This document shows, piece after piece, positions 20,065 to 29,711 of a stretch of DNA of 64,000 nt (positions within the stretch are counted from its first letter, which is position 1; each line of letters starts with the position of its first letter). The DNA comes from Comamonas sp. GB3 AK4-5 (lineage in GTDB: Bacteria; Pseudomonadota; Gammaproteobacteria; Burkholderiales; Burkholderiaceae_C), in the NCBI RefSeq assembly GCF_041320665.1, contig NZ_CP166730.1, forward strand, positions 2,170,001 through 2,234,000. The letters are read 5' to 3'. Below the pieces are notes generated by a model. That model made no database searches. It saw only the letters and a program-made list of their open reading frames with translations, and was not told where the DNA came from. The position numbers and the translations under genes are program-made.

Positions 20065-21168
20065 TTATGCGGTCTTTTCGAAATCACGCATGTAGTCGAC
20101 CAACGCCTGCACGCCCACCAGCGGCACGGCGTTGTAGATGCTGGCACGCATACCGCCCACGGACTTGTGGCCCTTGAGTTGCAGCAGGCCGCGTGCCTTG
20201 GCACCGGCCAAAAAGGCATCGTTGCGGCTCTCGTCGCGCAGCAAAAAAGGCACGTTCATGCGCGAACGATAGGCCTTGTCCACCTGGTTGACGTAGAGCT
20301 GCGAGTTGTCGATATAGCCATACAGCAGCTCGGCCTTGGCCATGTTGCGCGCCTGCATGGCGGCGATGCCGGTGAGGCCGCCCTCGGTCTGGCGCTTGAG
20401 CCATTGGAAGGTGAGGCCGGCCATGTAAATGCCCCAGGTGGGTGGAGTGTTGAACATGGACTCGTTCTCGGCCACGACCTTGTAATCAAAGGCGGTGGGG
20501 CAGATGGACAGGGCGTGGCCCAGCAAGTCTTCGCGGACGATGACCATGGTCAGGCCGGCCGGGCCGATGTTTTTCTGCGCGCCACCAAAGGCCAGGCCCA
20601 CGCGGCTCCAATCCACGGGGCGCGAGGCCACATGCGAGGAAAAGTCAATCACCAGGGGCGCGTCGCAGCCCAGGGCTTTCAGGTCGGGCAGCTGCTGGAA
20701 TTCCACGCCGTGGATGGTCTCATTGCTGCACAAGTGCACATAGGCCGCGTTGCTGGAGAGCTTCCAGCTGGCAGCGTCGGGCACGCTGGTGAAGCCGCTG
20801 GCCTCGCCGCTGGCGGCCAGGTGGCTGCTGGCGTATTTACCGGCTTCCTGGAAAGACTTTTTGCTCCAGCTGCCGGTGACCACAAAGTCCACCGTGCCGC
20901 CCTTGGACAGGTTCAGCGGGACGATGGCGTTCTCGGCCAGGCCGCCGCCTTGCATGAACAGGATCTTGAAGTTGGCCGGCACGGCCAGCAGCTCGCGCAG
21001 ATCGACCTCGGCCGTTTGGTAGATGCTGATGAACTCCTTGCCACGGTGGCTCATCTCCATCACGCCCATGCCGCAGCCATGCCAGTCCAGCATCTCGGAG
21101 GCGGCTTGCTGCAAGACTTCTTCAGGGATGGCGGCGGGGCCGGCGGAAAAGTTGTAGGGGCGGTTCAT
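20065..21168 (-). CDS. serC: phosphoserine aminotransferase
   Basis: The 367-residue class V aminotransferase starts [19 protein letters not shown] and has the PLP lysine K199 in [13 protein letters not shown]. It converts 3-phosphohydroxypyruvate to phosphoserine and also acts in PLP synthesis. The order gyrA-serC-pheA is common in beta- and gamma-proteobacteria. Confidence 0.97.
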   Translation of the reverse strand: MNRPYNFSAGPAAIPEEVLQQAASEMLDWHGCGMGVMEMSHRGKEFISIYQTAEVDLRELLAVPANFKILFMQGGGLAENAIVPLNLSKGGTVDFVVTGSWSKKSFQEAGKYASSHLAASGEASGFTSVPDAASWKLSSNAAYVHLCSNETIHGVEFQQLPDLKALGCDAPLVIDFSSHVASRPVDWSRVGLAFGGAQKNIGPAGLTMVIVREDLLGHALSICPTAFDYKVVAENESMFNTPPTWGIYMAGLTFQWLKRQTEGGLTGIAAMQARNMAKAELLYGYIDNSQLYVNQVDKAYRSRMNVPFLLRDESRNDAFLAGAKARGLLQLKGHKSVGGMRASIYNAVPLVGVQALVDYMRDFEKTA

Positions 21169-21242
21169 GGAAAGCTACCAAATAGGGCTGTGGCGCAGCA
21201 GGGGTCAGCGCTGTCAGCTATCAAAAATGCAATCTTAGGCGG

Positions 21243-21274
21243 AAAAACACCCCACGGCTTGCGCGGTGGGGTGT
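21243..21274 (-). terminator. gyrA terminator
   Basis: ACACCCCAC pairs with GTGGGGTGT around a 10-base loop; on the minus strand a run of five T follows. Confidence 0.8.
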
Positions 21275-21283
21275 GGAGAGTGC

Positions 21284-24151
21284 TTATTCCGCGGCTGGCG
21301 TTGGCGGCGTGCTGCCGTCGTCGGCGGCGGCTTCGGTATCACCCTCTGCAGCCTCGGCTTCGGCATCGCCGTTGGCGTCGTTTTCGGCAATCCGTTGCAG
21401 GCCGCTGAGCTTGGCGCCTGAATCCAGTGCGATCAAGGTCACGCCCTGGGTGGCGCGGCCCATTTCGCGGATCTCGCCCACCCGGGTGCGCACCAGCACA
21501 CCAGTGTCGGTGATGAGCATGATTTCATCTTCCGGCGCCACCAGGGTGGCAGCCACCACCTTGCCGTTGCGCTCGGATTGCTGGATGGCAATCATGCCCT
21601 TGGTGCCACGGCCATGGCGGGTGTATTCCACGATGGAGGTGCGCTTGCCGTAGCCGTTTTCGGTGGCGGTCAGCACGCTGTGCAGGGTCTCGCGTGGTTG
21701 CTCGGCCAGCGCGGCTTCGGCGGCTTTTTCGGCCAGCTCCAGCGCGGCGCGGGCAGCGTCCATCTGCTGCTGCAGAGCATCGAGCTCGGCGGCGGGGGCG
21801 CTGGCGTCCTGGGCTTCCTTGTGCTGGGTCTGCAGCGCGTCCAGTGCGTCCTTGGCTTTGCGGGCCTCGACTTCGGCGGGGTGCTGGTCGGCGACCAGCA
21901 TGGCAATCACGTTCTGCGTGTCGTCGATGTTCATGCCACGCACGCCGCGTGCGGTGCGGCCCATGGGGCGCACATCGTTTTCATCGAAGCGCACGGCCTT
22001 GCCGCCGTCGCTGAACAGCATCACGTCATGCTGGCTGTCGGTCAGCGCTGCGCCAATCAGCACATCGCCTTCATCCAGTCCCACGGCGATGATGCCGGCC
22101 TTGCGCGGGTTGCTGAACTCGGTCAGCGGCGTCTTCTTCACGGTGCCCATGCTGGTGGCCATGAAGACGAAGTGGTCCTCGGGGAAGCTGCGGTTGTCGC
22201 CGGTGAGCGGCAGCACCACGTTGATCTTCTCGCCCTCTTGCAGCGGGAACATGTTGACGATGGGGCGGCCGCGCGAGCCGCGTGAGCCGGCAGGCACTTC
22301 CCAGACCTTGAGCCAGTACAGGCGGCCACGGTTGGAGAAGCACAGCAGATAGTCGTGCGTGTTGGCGATGAAGAGCTGGTCGATCCAGTCGTCTTCCTTG
22401 GTGGCCGTGGCCTGCTTGCCGCGCCCGCCGCGCTTTTGCGAGCGGTATTCGGACAGAGGCTGGCTCTTGATGTAGCCGGTGTGGCTGAGCGTGACCACCA
22501 TGTCGGTGGGCGTGATCAGGTCTTCGGTGGACAGGTCTTGCGCGCTGTACTCGATGGTGGAGCGGCGCAGGCCCTTCTTGGTCTGGCCGAACTCGGCCTT
22601 GATGGCGGTCAGCTCGTCGCCAATGATGACGGAGACGCGCTCGGGTTTGGCCAGGATGTCGAGCAAGTCCTCGATCACGGCCATGATGTCCTTGTACTCG
22701 GCAACAATCTTGTCCTGCTCCAGGCCGGTCAGGCGCTGCAGGCGCATTTGCAGGATTTCCTGGGCCTGGGTTTCCGAGAGGCGGTACAGACCGCTGCCCT
22801 GCATGCCGAACTCCTGCTCCAGCCCTTCGGGGCGGTAGTCGTCGGCATTCACCACGCCGCCATCGGCGCGGGTGCGGGTGAGCATTTCGCGCACCAGCTT
22901 GCTGTCCCAGGACTTTTCCATCAGCGCAGCCTTGGCCACTGGGGGGGTGGGGGCGTTGCGGATGATGGCGATGAAGTCATCGATATTGGCCAGGGCCACG
23001 GCCAGGCCTTCCAGCACATGGCCGCGGTCGCGGGCCTTGCGCAGCTCGAACACGGTGCGGCGCGTGACCACTTCGCGGCGGTGCTGCAGAAAGACCTTGA
23101 CCAGGTCCTTGAGGTTACACAGCTTGGGCTGGCCGTCCACCAGGGCGACCATGTTCACGCCGAAGGTGTCTTGCAGCTGGGTCTGCTTGTACAGATTGTT
23201 CAGCACCACTTCGGGCACTTCGCCGCGCTTGAGCTCGATCACCAGGCGCATGCCGGACTTGTCCGACTCGTCCTGGATATGGCTGATGCCTTCGATCTTC
23301 TTCTCATGCACCAGCTCGGCCATGCGCTCTTGCAGGGTCTTCTTGTTCACCTGGTAGGGCAGCTCGTCCACGATGATGGACTGGCGCTGGCCACGGTCGA
23401 TGTCCTCGAAGTGCACCTTGGCGCGCATCACCACACGGCCACGGCCGGTGCGGAAGGCTTCCTTGACGCCATTGATGCCGTAGATGATGCCGGCAGTGGG
23501 GAAGTCGGGCGCGGGGATGATCTCCATCAGATCTTCCACGCTGGCCTCGGGGTTGCGCAGCAGGTGCAGGCAGGCGTCCACCACCTCGTTGAGGTTGTGT
23601 GGCGGAATATTGGTGGCCATGCCCACGGCAATACCGGCTGAGCCGTTGACCAGCAGATTGGGCAGGCGCGCGGGCAGGGTCAGCGGCTCGCTTTCGCTGC
23701 CGTCATAGTTAGGGCCGAAGTCGACGGTTTCCTTGTCGATGTCGCCCAGCATTTCATGGGCAATCTTGGACAGGCGGATTTCGGTGTAACGCATGGCCGC
23801 GGCGCTGTCGCCGTCGACCGAACCGAAGTTGCCCTGGCCGTCCACCAGCATGTGGCGCAGCGAGAAATCCTGGGCCATGCGCACGATGGTGTCGTAGACG
23901 GCACTGTCACCGTGCGGGTGGTATTTACCGATGACGTCACCCACAATACGGGCCGACTTTTTGTAAGGTCGGTTCCAATCGTTGTTGAGTTCATGCATCG
24001 CGTAGAGCACACGCCTGTGCACGGGCTTCAGGCCATCGCGTGCATCGGGGAGGGCCCGGCCTACGATCACGCTCATGGCGTAGTCGAGATAGCTGCGGCG
24101 CATTTCCTCTTCGAGGCTGATGGGAAGTGTTTCTTTTGCAAACTGGGTCAT
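21284..24151 (-). CDS. gyrA: DNA gyrase subunit A
   Basis: The subunit has 955 residues. The breakage-reunion domain is intact: the catalytic Tyr lies in RYTEIRLSK near 122, and the quinolone region [10 protein letters not shown] keeps S83 and D87 in E. coli numbering, the wild-type sensitive residues. The C-terminal beta-propeller has the GyrA box QKRGGRGKQ. The protein is about 80 residues longer than E. coli GyrA. Much of this is a charged Ala/Gln/Glu-rich helical insertion ([15 protein letters not shown] onward, about residues 750-815) inside the C-terminal domain. The end is acidic. Confidence 0.97.
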   Translation of the reverse strand: MTQFAKETLPISLEEEMRRSYLDYAMSVIVGRALPDARDGLKPVHRRVLYAMHELNNDWNRPYKKSARIVGDVIGKYHPHGDSAVYDTIVRMAQDFSLRHMLVDGQGNFGSVDGDSAAAMRYTEIRLSKIAHEMLGDIDKETVDFGPNYDGSESEPLTLPARLPNLLVNGSAGIAVGMATNIPPHNLNEVVDACLHLLRNPEASVEDLMEIIPAPDFPTAGIIYGINGVKEAFRTGRGRVVMRAKVHFEDIDRGQRQSIIVDELPYQVNKKTLQERMAELVHEKKIEGISHIQDESDKSGMRLVIELKRGEVPEVVLNNLYKQTQLQDTFGVNMVALVDGQPKLCNLKDLVKVFLQHRREVVTRRTVFELRKARDRGHVLEGLAVALANIDDFIAIIRNAPTPPVAKAALMEKSWDSKLVREMLTRTRADGGVVNADDYRPEGLEQEFGMQGSGLYRLSETQAQEILQMRLQRLTGLEQDKIVAEYKDIMAVIEDLLDILAKPERVSVIIGDELTAIKAEFGQTKKGLRRSTIEYSAQDLSTEDLITPTDMVVTLSHTGYIKSQPLSEYRSQKRGGRGKQATATKEDDWIDQLFIANTHDYLLCFSNRGRLYWLKVWEVPAGSRGSRGRPIVNMFPLQEGEKINVVLPLTGDNRSFPEDHFVFMATSMGTVKKTPLTEFSNPRKAGIIAVGLDEGDVLIGAALTDSQHDVMLFSDGGKAVRFDENDVRPMGRTARGVRGMNIDDTQNVIAMLVADQHPAEVEARKAKDALDALQTQHKEAQDASAPAAELDALQQQMDAARAALELAEKAAEAALAEQPRETLHSVLTATENGYGKRTSIVEYTRHGRGTKGMIAIQQSERNGKVVAATLVAPEDEIMLITDTGVLVRTRVGEIREMGRATQGVTLIALDSGAKLSGLQRIAENDANGDAEAEAAEGDTEAAADDGSTPPTPAAE

Positions 24152-24378
24152 GTACTTGGGCGGTGACGGCGAAGACCGGTCATTCTAGAAGGAATGGGCT
24201 GTTGCTGCCAGGCAACATATGCCGGGTATTAGGCTTTTGTCCTACGGTTGCGATTCAAGGGCCTTGGCTTTTGATCTGTTACGTATGGCACAATTAAAGC
24301 CAGCGTTCTTGGTGATGGTCACTAATGACGTCCTCAATTCCGTGGTTAAGCCACGGCTCAATCCCCAAGAGGAGAACC

Positions 24379-25026
24379 ATGAAGAAACTGAACAAAGTAG
24401 CGATGCTGTTCGCAACCGCAGCCCTGGCAACCGCAGCTGGTGCACAAGTCAAGGCAGCTAACGGTGGCAACGTCATCGAAAACTGGCAGAACGGCACTGG
24501 CGAACAAGTGTGGAAGAACGGCACGAACGAACTGTGCTGGCGCGATTCCACCTGGACGCCTGCTACTGCAGCCGCTGGCTGCGACGGCGCCCTGCAAGCC
24601 GCTGCTCCCGCAGCAGCTACCGCTGCTCCTGCAGCTACTGCCCCTGGCGTTGCTCCCGCTCCCGCCGTGGCTTCGAAGGTGACTTTCGCCGCCGACGCCT
24701 TCTTTGACTTCGACAAGGCTGTTCTGAAGCCCGAAGGCAAGGCCAAGCTGGACGATGTGGCCTCCAAGGTCAAGGACATCAACCTGGAAGTTGTGATCGC
24801 TGTGGGGCACACCGACTCCGTTGGCTCTGATGCTTACAACCAAAAGCTGTCCGTGCGCCGCGCTGAAGCCGTGAAGGCTTACCTGGTGTCCAAGGGCATC
24901 GCTAAGGACCGCGTCTACACCGAAGGCAAGGGCAAGAAGCAGCCTGTGGCCGACAACAAGACCAAGGACGGTCGCGCAAAGAACCGTCGCGTGGAAATCG
25001 AAGTGGTGGGCACTCGCGCTCAGTAA
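24379..25026 (+). CDS. OmpA family outer-membrane protein
   Basis: The 215-residue protein has a signal peptide (MKKLNKVAMLFATAALATAAGA), a short N-terminal region with Trp-rich ENWQNGTGEQVWKNG, an Ala/Pro linker and a peptidoglycan-binding OmpA domain (about 95-210) with VIAVGHTDSVGSDAYNQKLSVRRAEAVK and NRRVEIEV. It anchors the outer membrane to the cell wall. AGAGGAG lies upstream of the ATG. It is divergent from gyrA. There is no full OmpA barrel. Confidence 0.93.
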   Translation: MKKLNKVAMLFATAALATAAGAQVKAANGGNVIENWQNGTGEQVWKNGTNELCWRDSTWTPATAAAGCDGALQAAAPAAATAAPAATAPGVAPAPAVASKVTFAADAFFDFDKAVLKPEGKAKLDDVASKVKDINLEVVIAVGHTDSVGSDAYNQKLSVRRAEAVKAYLVSKGIAKDRVYTEGKGKKQPVADNKTKDGRAKNRRVEIEVVGTRAQ

Positions 25027-25043
25027 TCACTTGATTACCCTGT

Positions 25044-25072
25044 AAAAAAGCCCCGGTAACGGGGCTTTTTTT
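25044..25072 (+). terminator. ompA-like gene terminator
   Basis: AAAAAAGCCCC, GGTAAC loop, GGGGC and seven T. Confidence 0.92.
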
Positions 25073-25114
25073 ATTTCGGCGGAAGCCTGTATAGATGGGG
25101 GACAATCGGTGCCC

Positions 25115-25828
25115 ATGAACCAAAATACCAATGTGGATCCAGCCGAGCTGGAGAAGTTTTCCAGTCTGGCCCATCACTGGTGGGACCTGGAAAGCGAGTT
25201 CAAACCCTTGCACCAGATCAACCCCCTGCGACTGGGGTGGATTGATGGCCTGGCGCCGCTGCAAGGCAAGCAGGTACTGGATGTGGGATGTGGTGGCGGT
25301 ATCTTGGCTGACTCCATGGCGCGCAAGGGCGCGGAAGTGTTGGGTATCGACCTGGCCACCAAATCGCTGCGCGTAGCCCAGCTGCACGCGCTGGAGGCCT
25401 CCACGCCGAATATCCAATACCGCGAAGTGGCGGTGGAGGCGCTGGCCGAAGAAAAGCCCGCAGGCTTTGATGTGGTGACCTGCATGGAAATGCTGGAGCA
25501 TGTGCCCGATCCGGGCTCGGTGGTGCGCGCCTGTGCGCAATTGGTCAAGCCAGGCGGCTGGGTGTTTTTCTCCACCATCAACCGCAATCCCAAGGCCTAT
25601 GCCCTGGCCATTGTGGCGGCCGAATATCTGCTGAAGATGCTGCCGCAGGGCACGCATGAATTCGATAAATTCATCCGCCCCAGCGAGCTGGCGCAACATG
25701 CCATCGATGCGGGCCTGGTGGTGGACTCTGCCAAGGGAATGCAGCACAACCCATTGAGTGGACGCTATTGGCTCAGCAGCGACACCAGTGTGAATTACCT
25801 GCTGGCCACGCGCCGGCCCCTGCGCTGA
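25115..25828 (+). CDS. ubiG: ubiquinone biosynthesis O-methyltransferase
   Basis: The 237-residue enzyme has the family N-terminus [26 protein letters not shown]-binding [13 protein letters not shown] (54-66) and the EMLEHVPDP motif. It carries out both O-methylations in ubiquinone synthesis. The ATG at 25115 is preferred over the GTG six bases upstream. Its stop overlaps the start of the phosphatase gene (TGATG), as often seen in beta-proteobacteria. Confidence 0.96.
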   Translation: MNQNTNVDPAELEKFSSLAHHWWDLESEFKPLHQINPLRLGWIDGLAPLQGKQVLDVGCGGGILADSMARKGAEVLGIDLATKSLRVAQLHALEASTPNIQYREVAVEALAEEKPAGFDVVTCMEMLEHVPDPGSVVRACAQLVKPGGWVFFSTINRNPKAYALAIVAAEYLLKMLPQGTHEFDKFIRPSELAQHAIDAGLVVDSAKGMQHNPLSGRYWLSSDTSVNYLLATRRPLR

Positions 25829-26502
25829 TGCCGGCCGCATGGAGTGGCGTGCGCGCCGTGTTGTTTGATCTGGATGGCACCTTGCTGGACAGCGCACCCG
25901 ATCTGGGGGCCGCAGCCAATGTGCTGCGCCGCAGTGCTGGCTTGGAAGATTTGCCGCTGTCTGCCTACCGCCCCTATGTGGGAACGGGTGCGCGCGGCAT
26001 GTTGCGCATCGCCCTGGGTCTGCAGCCTGATGCGGCAGATTTTGATGCGCATCGCGAAGCCTTTTTCCAGGCCTATGAAGCGGTGTTGATGCAGCACTCC
26101 GTGCTGTTCGCCGGCGTTCCGCAGCTGGTGCAGCAACTGGAGCAGCAAGGCATATGCTGGGGGATTGTGACCAACAAGTCCGAGCGCTTTACCCATCCCA
26201 TTGCGCTGCAGCAGGCCACGCTGGCGCGTGCCGGTGCCTTGGTCTGTGGTGACACCACGGCACATGCCAAGCCGCACCCCGCACCACTGCTGCATGCCTG
26301 CGAGCGATTGGGTGTTGCGCCAGAGCAGGCCATCTACGTGGGTGATGATGAGCGCGACATGCAAGCCGCCCGGGCCGCAGGTATGCGTGGGGTTGCAGCA
26401 GACTATGGCTATCTGGGAGGCGTGGAAAGCACGGATGCCTGGAATCCAGACGCCGCAATTAAAAATCCCCTTGAGCTCTTGAACTTGCTGGGACTGGACT
26501 AA
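25828..26502 (+). CDS. gph: phosphoglycolate phosphatase (HAD family)
   Basis: The 224-residue HAD hydrolase has nucleophile D14 and acid D16 in VLFDLDGTLLDSAPDL, motif II TNKSE and motif IV YVGDDERDMQAA. It removes phosphate from 2-phosphoglycolate formed in DNA repair. It is one base overlapped with ubiG. A MupP/UbiG-associated role cannot be separated from sequence alone. Confidence 0.88.
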   Translation: MPAAWSGVRAVLFDLDGTLLDSAPDLGAAANVLRRSAGLEDLPLSAYRPYVGTGARGMLRIALGLQPDAADFDAHREAFFQAYEAVLMQHSVLFAGVPQLVQQLEQQGICWGIVTNKSERFTHPIALQQATLARAGALVCGDTTAHAKPHPAPLLHACERLGVAPEQAIYVGDDERDMQAARAAGMRGVAADYGYLGGVESTDAWNPDAAIKNPLELLNLLGLD

Positions 26503-26505
26503 AAT
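26477..26505 (+). promoter_or_regulatory. probable ssrA promoter
   Basis: A TAAAAT -10 box lies at 26500-26505, ten bases before the mature tmRNA 5' end. A weak -35 (TCTTGA) is 17 bases further upstream, inside the end of gph. Confidence 0.5.
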
Positions 26506-26514
26506 ACACGCTAT

Positions 26515-26892
26515 GGGGCTGTCCTGGTTTCGACGTGGGTTCGGGATCAGTGTGGTGCATGCCGAGCTTGAGTGACGCTCGTAAATCTCCATTCAAAAAA
26601 CTAACTGCAAACGACGAACGTTTCGCACTCGCCGCTTAAATCCGGTGAGCCTTGCAACAGCACGCTGATGGGCTGGGCAAGGGGGTAGCAATACCTCCAG
26701 GCTGCAAGGGAATTTTCATCAGCTGGTTCTAGGCTGGGTACCTTAGTCCGGAACGAGAAAATAGGGTGCTGGCCTTGTTTGCAGCGTGCGTCTGCGCGGC
26801 AAATGAGGCGAGATTCAAAATAGTACGCTAAGCATGTAGATCTGCCTGACGAAGGCTTGCGGACGCGGGTTCAATTCCCGCCAGCTCCACCA
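26515..26892 (+). ncRNA. ssrA: tmRNA
   Basis: This is a one-piece tmRNA of 378 nt. The 5' end GGGGCTGTCCTGGTTTCGACG and the 3' end GGTTCAATTCCCGCCAGCTCCACCA form the tRNA-like domain; GGGGCTG pairs with CAGCTCC. The tag frame at 26607-26639 encodes ANDERFALAA followed by TAA, a typical beta-proteobacterial degradation tag. It rescues stalled ribosomes with SmpB. Its 3' end is intact and serves as the attachment site for the integrase gene just downstream. Confidence 0.97.
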
Positions 26893-26903
26893 TCCACCCG
26901 TAC

Positions 26904-26938
26904 AAAGGGGTTCAATGAAGTTCATTGAACCCCTTTTT
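26904..26938 (+). terminator. ssrA terminator
   Basis: AAAGGGGTTCAATG and CATTGAACCCCTTT form a 14-bp stem with a five-base loop and trailing T. It begins 12 bases after the ssrA CCA, so it may belong to the inserted element rather than the original locus. Confidence 0.85.
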
Positions 26939-27006
26939 ATTTTGGTAAATCAATGACTTATCGTCTCTTTATGTCTTAAGTGATTTCACTGCTGCCAATG
27001 CATACA

Positions 27007-27066
27007 TGGGGAACATTTGGGGGAACAGGTGGGGTGAATGGTAAATTTACCCCCACCTGTTCCCCC
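27007..27066. repeat. arm-type repeats and 16-bp inverted repeat at the island left end
   Basis: TGGGGAACA (27007-27015) and TGGGGGAACA (27018-27027) are direct repeats. GGGGGAACAGGTGGGG (27019-27034) is an exact inverted match of CCCCACCTGTTCCCCC (27051-27066), around a loop containing the palindrome GTAAATTTAC. More TGTTCCCCC copies lie at 27101 and inside the start of the integrase gene. This layout fits integrase arm-binding sites and an autoregulated int promoter. Confidence 0.7.
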
Positions 27067-27110
27067 TTTCCCCTCTGGGGGAGGTCTTTTTGAGAGGATT
27101 TGTTCCCCCT

Positions 27111-28361
27111 ATGTTGACTGATGCACAGTGCCGAAACGCAGTCTGTTCCCCCGGCGCAAAGCGAGAGCGTTTTTCTGACGCAGGTGGCCTGTACCTTGAG
27201 GTCAGCCCTGCAGGCTCTCGACGCTGGTTCTGGAAGTATCGAAAGGACGGTAAAGAAGGGCGTCTGGCTCTAGGCAGCTATCCGCAGGTTACATTGACGG
27301 CTGCACGGAAAGCTAGGGATGCTGCTCGGTTGCAGAAGTCAGAAGGCATCGACCCCGCTAAGGCACGCAAGCTGGAAAAGTTGGTCAACCCAACTGGGGT
27401 AGCTGACACATTCAAAGCGGTGGCGCTGGAGTGGTACGAAAAGCAGGTGCCACGCTGGAGCCCTGGTCATGCTGAGCGAATGCATCGTCAACTGGAGCGC
27501 GACTTGTTTCCGTGGATTGGTGACCGGGAAATGGCGCAGATCCAGCCCATGGAGTTACTGGCTGTGCTGCAGAAAGTGGAAGCGCGCGGTGCTGTGGAGA
27601 CCGCTGATCGTGCACTGATGTTGGCACGGCAGGTCTGGCGCTACTGGTTGCCAACCGCTAGCAATACTCAGCGTGACATCACCGAAGGTCTGAAAGCTCG
27701 ATTGACACCATATCGAGGCACGAACTTTCCTGCCATTGTGGAGCCCCAGCGCTTCGGGGAACTTCTGCGTGCCATGTACGCCTATAAGGGTGGCCCCTTT
27801 GTGCGCACTGCGCTTCTGCTTGCCCCATTGCTTTACCAGCGCCCTGGCAATCTTCGGATGATGGAGTGGGGTGAATTGGATCTTGATGCTTCGCTTTGGA
27901 CCATCCCCAGCGTCAAGATGAAGCGCACGGTACAGGAAAAGGAAAATGGTGAGCCGCATGTGGTACCGCTGCCAAAGCAAGCTGTGGCGATGCTGCGTGA
28001 ATTGCTGCCGCTTAGTGGCCGTGGACGATATGTATTCACTGGTCAACGTGACCATGACCGTCCTATGTCCGATAACTCTGTGCGTACAGCTCTGTACAGC
28101 CTGGGGTTTGGCGATGAGCAAAGCTGGCACGGCTTTCGTGCGAGTGCCAGAACCATGTTGGTCGATCAGCTAGACCTTGATCCGCTGGCGATCGAGGCCA
28201 ATTTGGCGCATGCCGTCAAGGATGCCAATGGACGCAGCTATAACCGGACGAAGTACTTGGCAAAGCGCTTCGAACAGGTTCAACAGTGGGCTGATTACTT
28301 GGATCGCTTGCGTGAGGGTGCTGCCGTGATCGAGTTTCCACAAAAAATCAAAGTTATGTGA
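27111..28361 (+). CDS. P4-type tyrosine integrase
   Basis: The 416-residue integrase starts MLTDAQCRNAVCSPGAKRERFSD, the arm-binding DUF4102 fold with KYRKDGKEGRLALGSYPQVTLTAARKARD. The catalytic domain shows Arg in LLYQRPGNLRMMEW, the HGFRAS box and a Tyr in YNRTKYLAKRFEQVQQWADYL. P4-type enzymes commonly target tRNA and tmRNA 3' ends, and ssrA ends 218 bases upstream. The ATG at 27111 is preferred over the TTG at 27090. Confidence 0.93.
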   Translation: MLTDAQCRNAVCSPGAKRERFSDAGGLYLEVSPAGSRRWFWKYRKDGKEGRLALGSYPQVTLTAARKARDAARLQKSEGIDPAKARKLEKLVNPTGVADTFKAVALEWYEKQVPRWSPGHAERMHRQLERDLFPWIGDREMAQIQPMELLAVLQKVEARGAVETADRALMLARQVWRYWLPTASNTQRDITEGLKARLTPYRGTNFPAIVEPQRFGELLRAMYAYKGGPFVRTALLLAPLLYQRPGNLRMMEWGELDLDASLWTIPSVKMKRTVQEKENGEPHVVPLPKQAVAMLRELLPLSGRGRYVFTGQRDHDRPMSDNSVRTALYSLGFGDEQSWHGFRASARTMLVDQLDLDPLAIEANLAHAVKDANGRSYNRTKYLAKRFEQVQQWADYLDRLREGAAVIEFPQKIKVM

Positions 28362-28393
28362 CACAAGCCAGCGCCCTATGCGCTGGCTTGTGT
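28361..28393. terminator. bidirectional hairpin between convergent genes
   Basis: ACACAAGCCAGCG and CGCTGGCTTGTGT make a perfect 13-bp stem with a seven-base loop, between the integrase and a leftward lipoprotein gene. Confidence 0.7.
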
Positions 28394-28409
28394 GCTATGT
28401 GAAGCTGCG

Positions 28410-29180
28410 TTAACTTGCGCTCAGTGCTCGCCAACCGTTCTCGGTCTTGCGCATGGTGATCTTGCCCTTCATCTGAAGCTGCTGCTCTTGTAGCCAGTAC
28501 AGGACGTCTTGTGCCTTCATTGCTTCAATGTTGATTCTGTCTAAGGCTGGGGAGAGGAACTTTGTGGAGCCTCCTTGCCGGCATCCCGCAGCGTACATAG
28601 ACCAGACGCGTTCCGGCACCTGGTTGTAGATGGTGTTTTTGGGCTGGTTGTGCTCTTGTTTTTGCCGGGAATCTTGCTCCAGTGCATCGAGCGCCTGCAT
28701 CTTCTGACGCAGGCTGTCCGGCAGCGGATGCTCGTTTTCCCACTGGGTCAGTGCTTTCCGATATGCGTCCTCTTCCAGGAAGCCCATCCCCGGCGGATTG
28801 TTGAAGTTGAAGTCTTCGCGACGTGGTGCACTGCTGTTGTGTTCCTTGCGTAACGCTAGGATCTCAGCCTTGAGCTTTGCAATTTGCTGTTGATCGGCCT
28901 TTCCTGCATCCTCCCATGCTTTCATGCGGTCACGCTCCTCCATGTAGGTCTGGCGCATGCGCGTCAAGGTATCTGGGTCTTTGAGCTCGATGTCGTACGA
29001 GAACTCGACACGGTAGTGACCATCCTCTTCATAGCCGTTGGTCTTTTTGATGTGCGTCACCTTGACGTTTTCGCAGGTGGCAAACTGGGGCTGCAGGAAT
29101 TTTTCGATATCGCTGTCACTTGGGGCAGAGCTGCAGCCAGCCAAGGCCAAGGCAGAGCAAAGTAGTAGTAGCTTTTTCAT
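28410..29180 (-). CDS. island-encoded lipoprotein of unknown function
   Basis: The 256-residue protein has a lipoprotein signal (MKKLLLLCSALALAGCSS, lipid-modified Cys16). Behind it is a region with YRVEFSYDIELKDPDTLTRMRQTY and a long charged helical stretch (about 85-125), then a C-terminal domain with MKAQDVLYWLQEQQLQMKGKITMRKTENGW. No family is recognised. The Glu/Lys/Gln-rich middle suggests a coiled coil. It could sit in either membrane; residue 2 after the Cys is Ser, which favours outer-membrane sorting. Confidence 0.75.
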   Translation of the reverse strand: MKKLLLLCSALALAGCSSAPSDSDIEKFLQPQFATCENVKVTHIKKTNGYEEDGHYRVEFSYDIELKDPDTLTRMRQTYMEERDRMKAWEDAGKADQQQIAKLKAEILALRKEHNSSAPRREDFNFNNPPGMGFLEEDAYRKALTQWENEHPLPDSLRQKMQALDALEQDSRQKQEHNQPKNTIYNQVPERVWSMYAAGCRQGGSTKFLSPALDRINIEAMKAQDVLYWLQEQQLQMKGKITMRKTENGWRALSAS

Positions 29181-29254
29181 ATATCCCTCTCTTGGGTCTA
29201 GATAACGAATTGGAAATTTGGACCTGCCCCTCCAAGGGAGCGTAGGTGTGTGCT

Positions 29255-29593
29255 TTAGGGTGATTGCCGATTGATGCCTTGCAGGTAGTGCGGTGCAAAG
29301 CCTTGCAGGTGCACAGTTTTCAGCTGCTCAGTGATGTCCCGAAAATGCGCATCTAGCGCCAGGAAGAACTCGGAAGGCTTCATGTGCAGGGCGGCGATGA
29401 TTCGCTCCATATTGGCGAGCGTCACATTGCGCTCCCCACGCTCCACGCCACCCATGTAGCTGCGATCTAAGCCGCAGTAATGCGCAAAACCTTCCTGAGA
29501 AAACCCTCGCGCTCTTCGGCACTCGCGCACGGCCTGCCCAAATGCCTTGAGCACTGGAGATCGTTCCGCATCGGTCATTGGTTTGCTTGCCAT
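29255..29593 (-). CDS. XRE-family transcriptional regulator
   Basis: The 112-residue protein has one helix-turn-helix: FGQAVRECRRARGFSQEGFAHYCGLDRSYMGGVERGERNVTLANMERIIAAL (about residues 20-70). The ATG at 29593 is used; the frame extends three codons to a TTG. Such proteins usually control the integration/excision or replication genes of the element. Confidence 0.85.
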   Translation of the reverse strand: MASKPMTDAERSPVLKAFGQAVRECRRARGFSQEGFAHYCGLDRSYMGGVERGERNVTLANMERIIAALHMKPSEFFLALDAHFRDITEQLKTVHLQGFAPHYLQGINRQSP

Positions 29594-29711
29594 AGGACGC
29601 AATGGTTACGATTCGTAGCATGCTTGGCCACAGTGCAAAAGCACACAGCGATAGTGATCACGGTGCACAGAAACACTGCTTCAAGTACTACGGCCATAAC
29701 AGCCACTGCTT

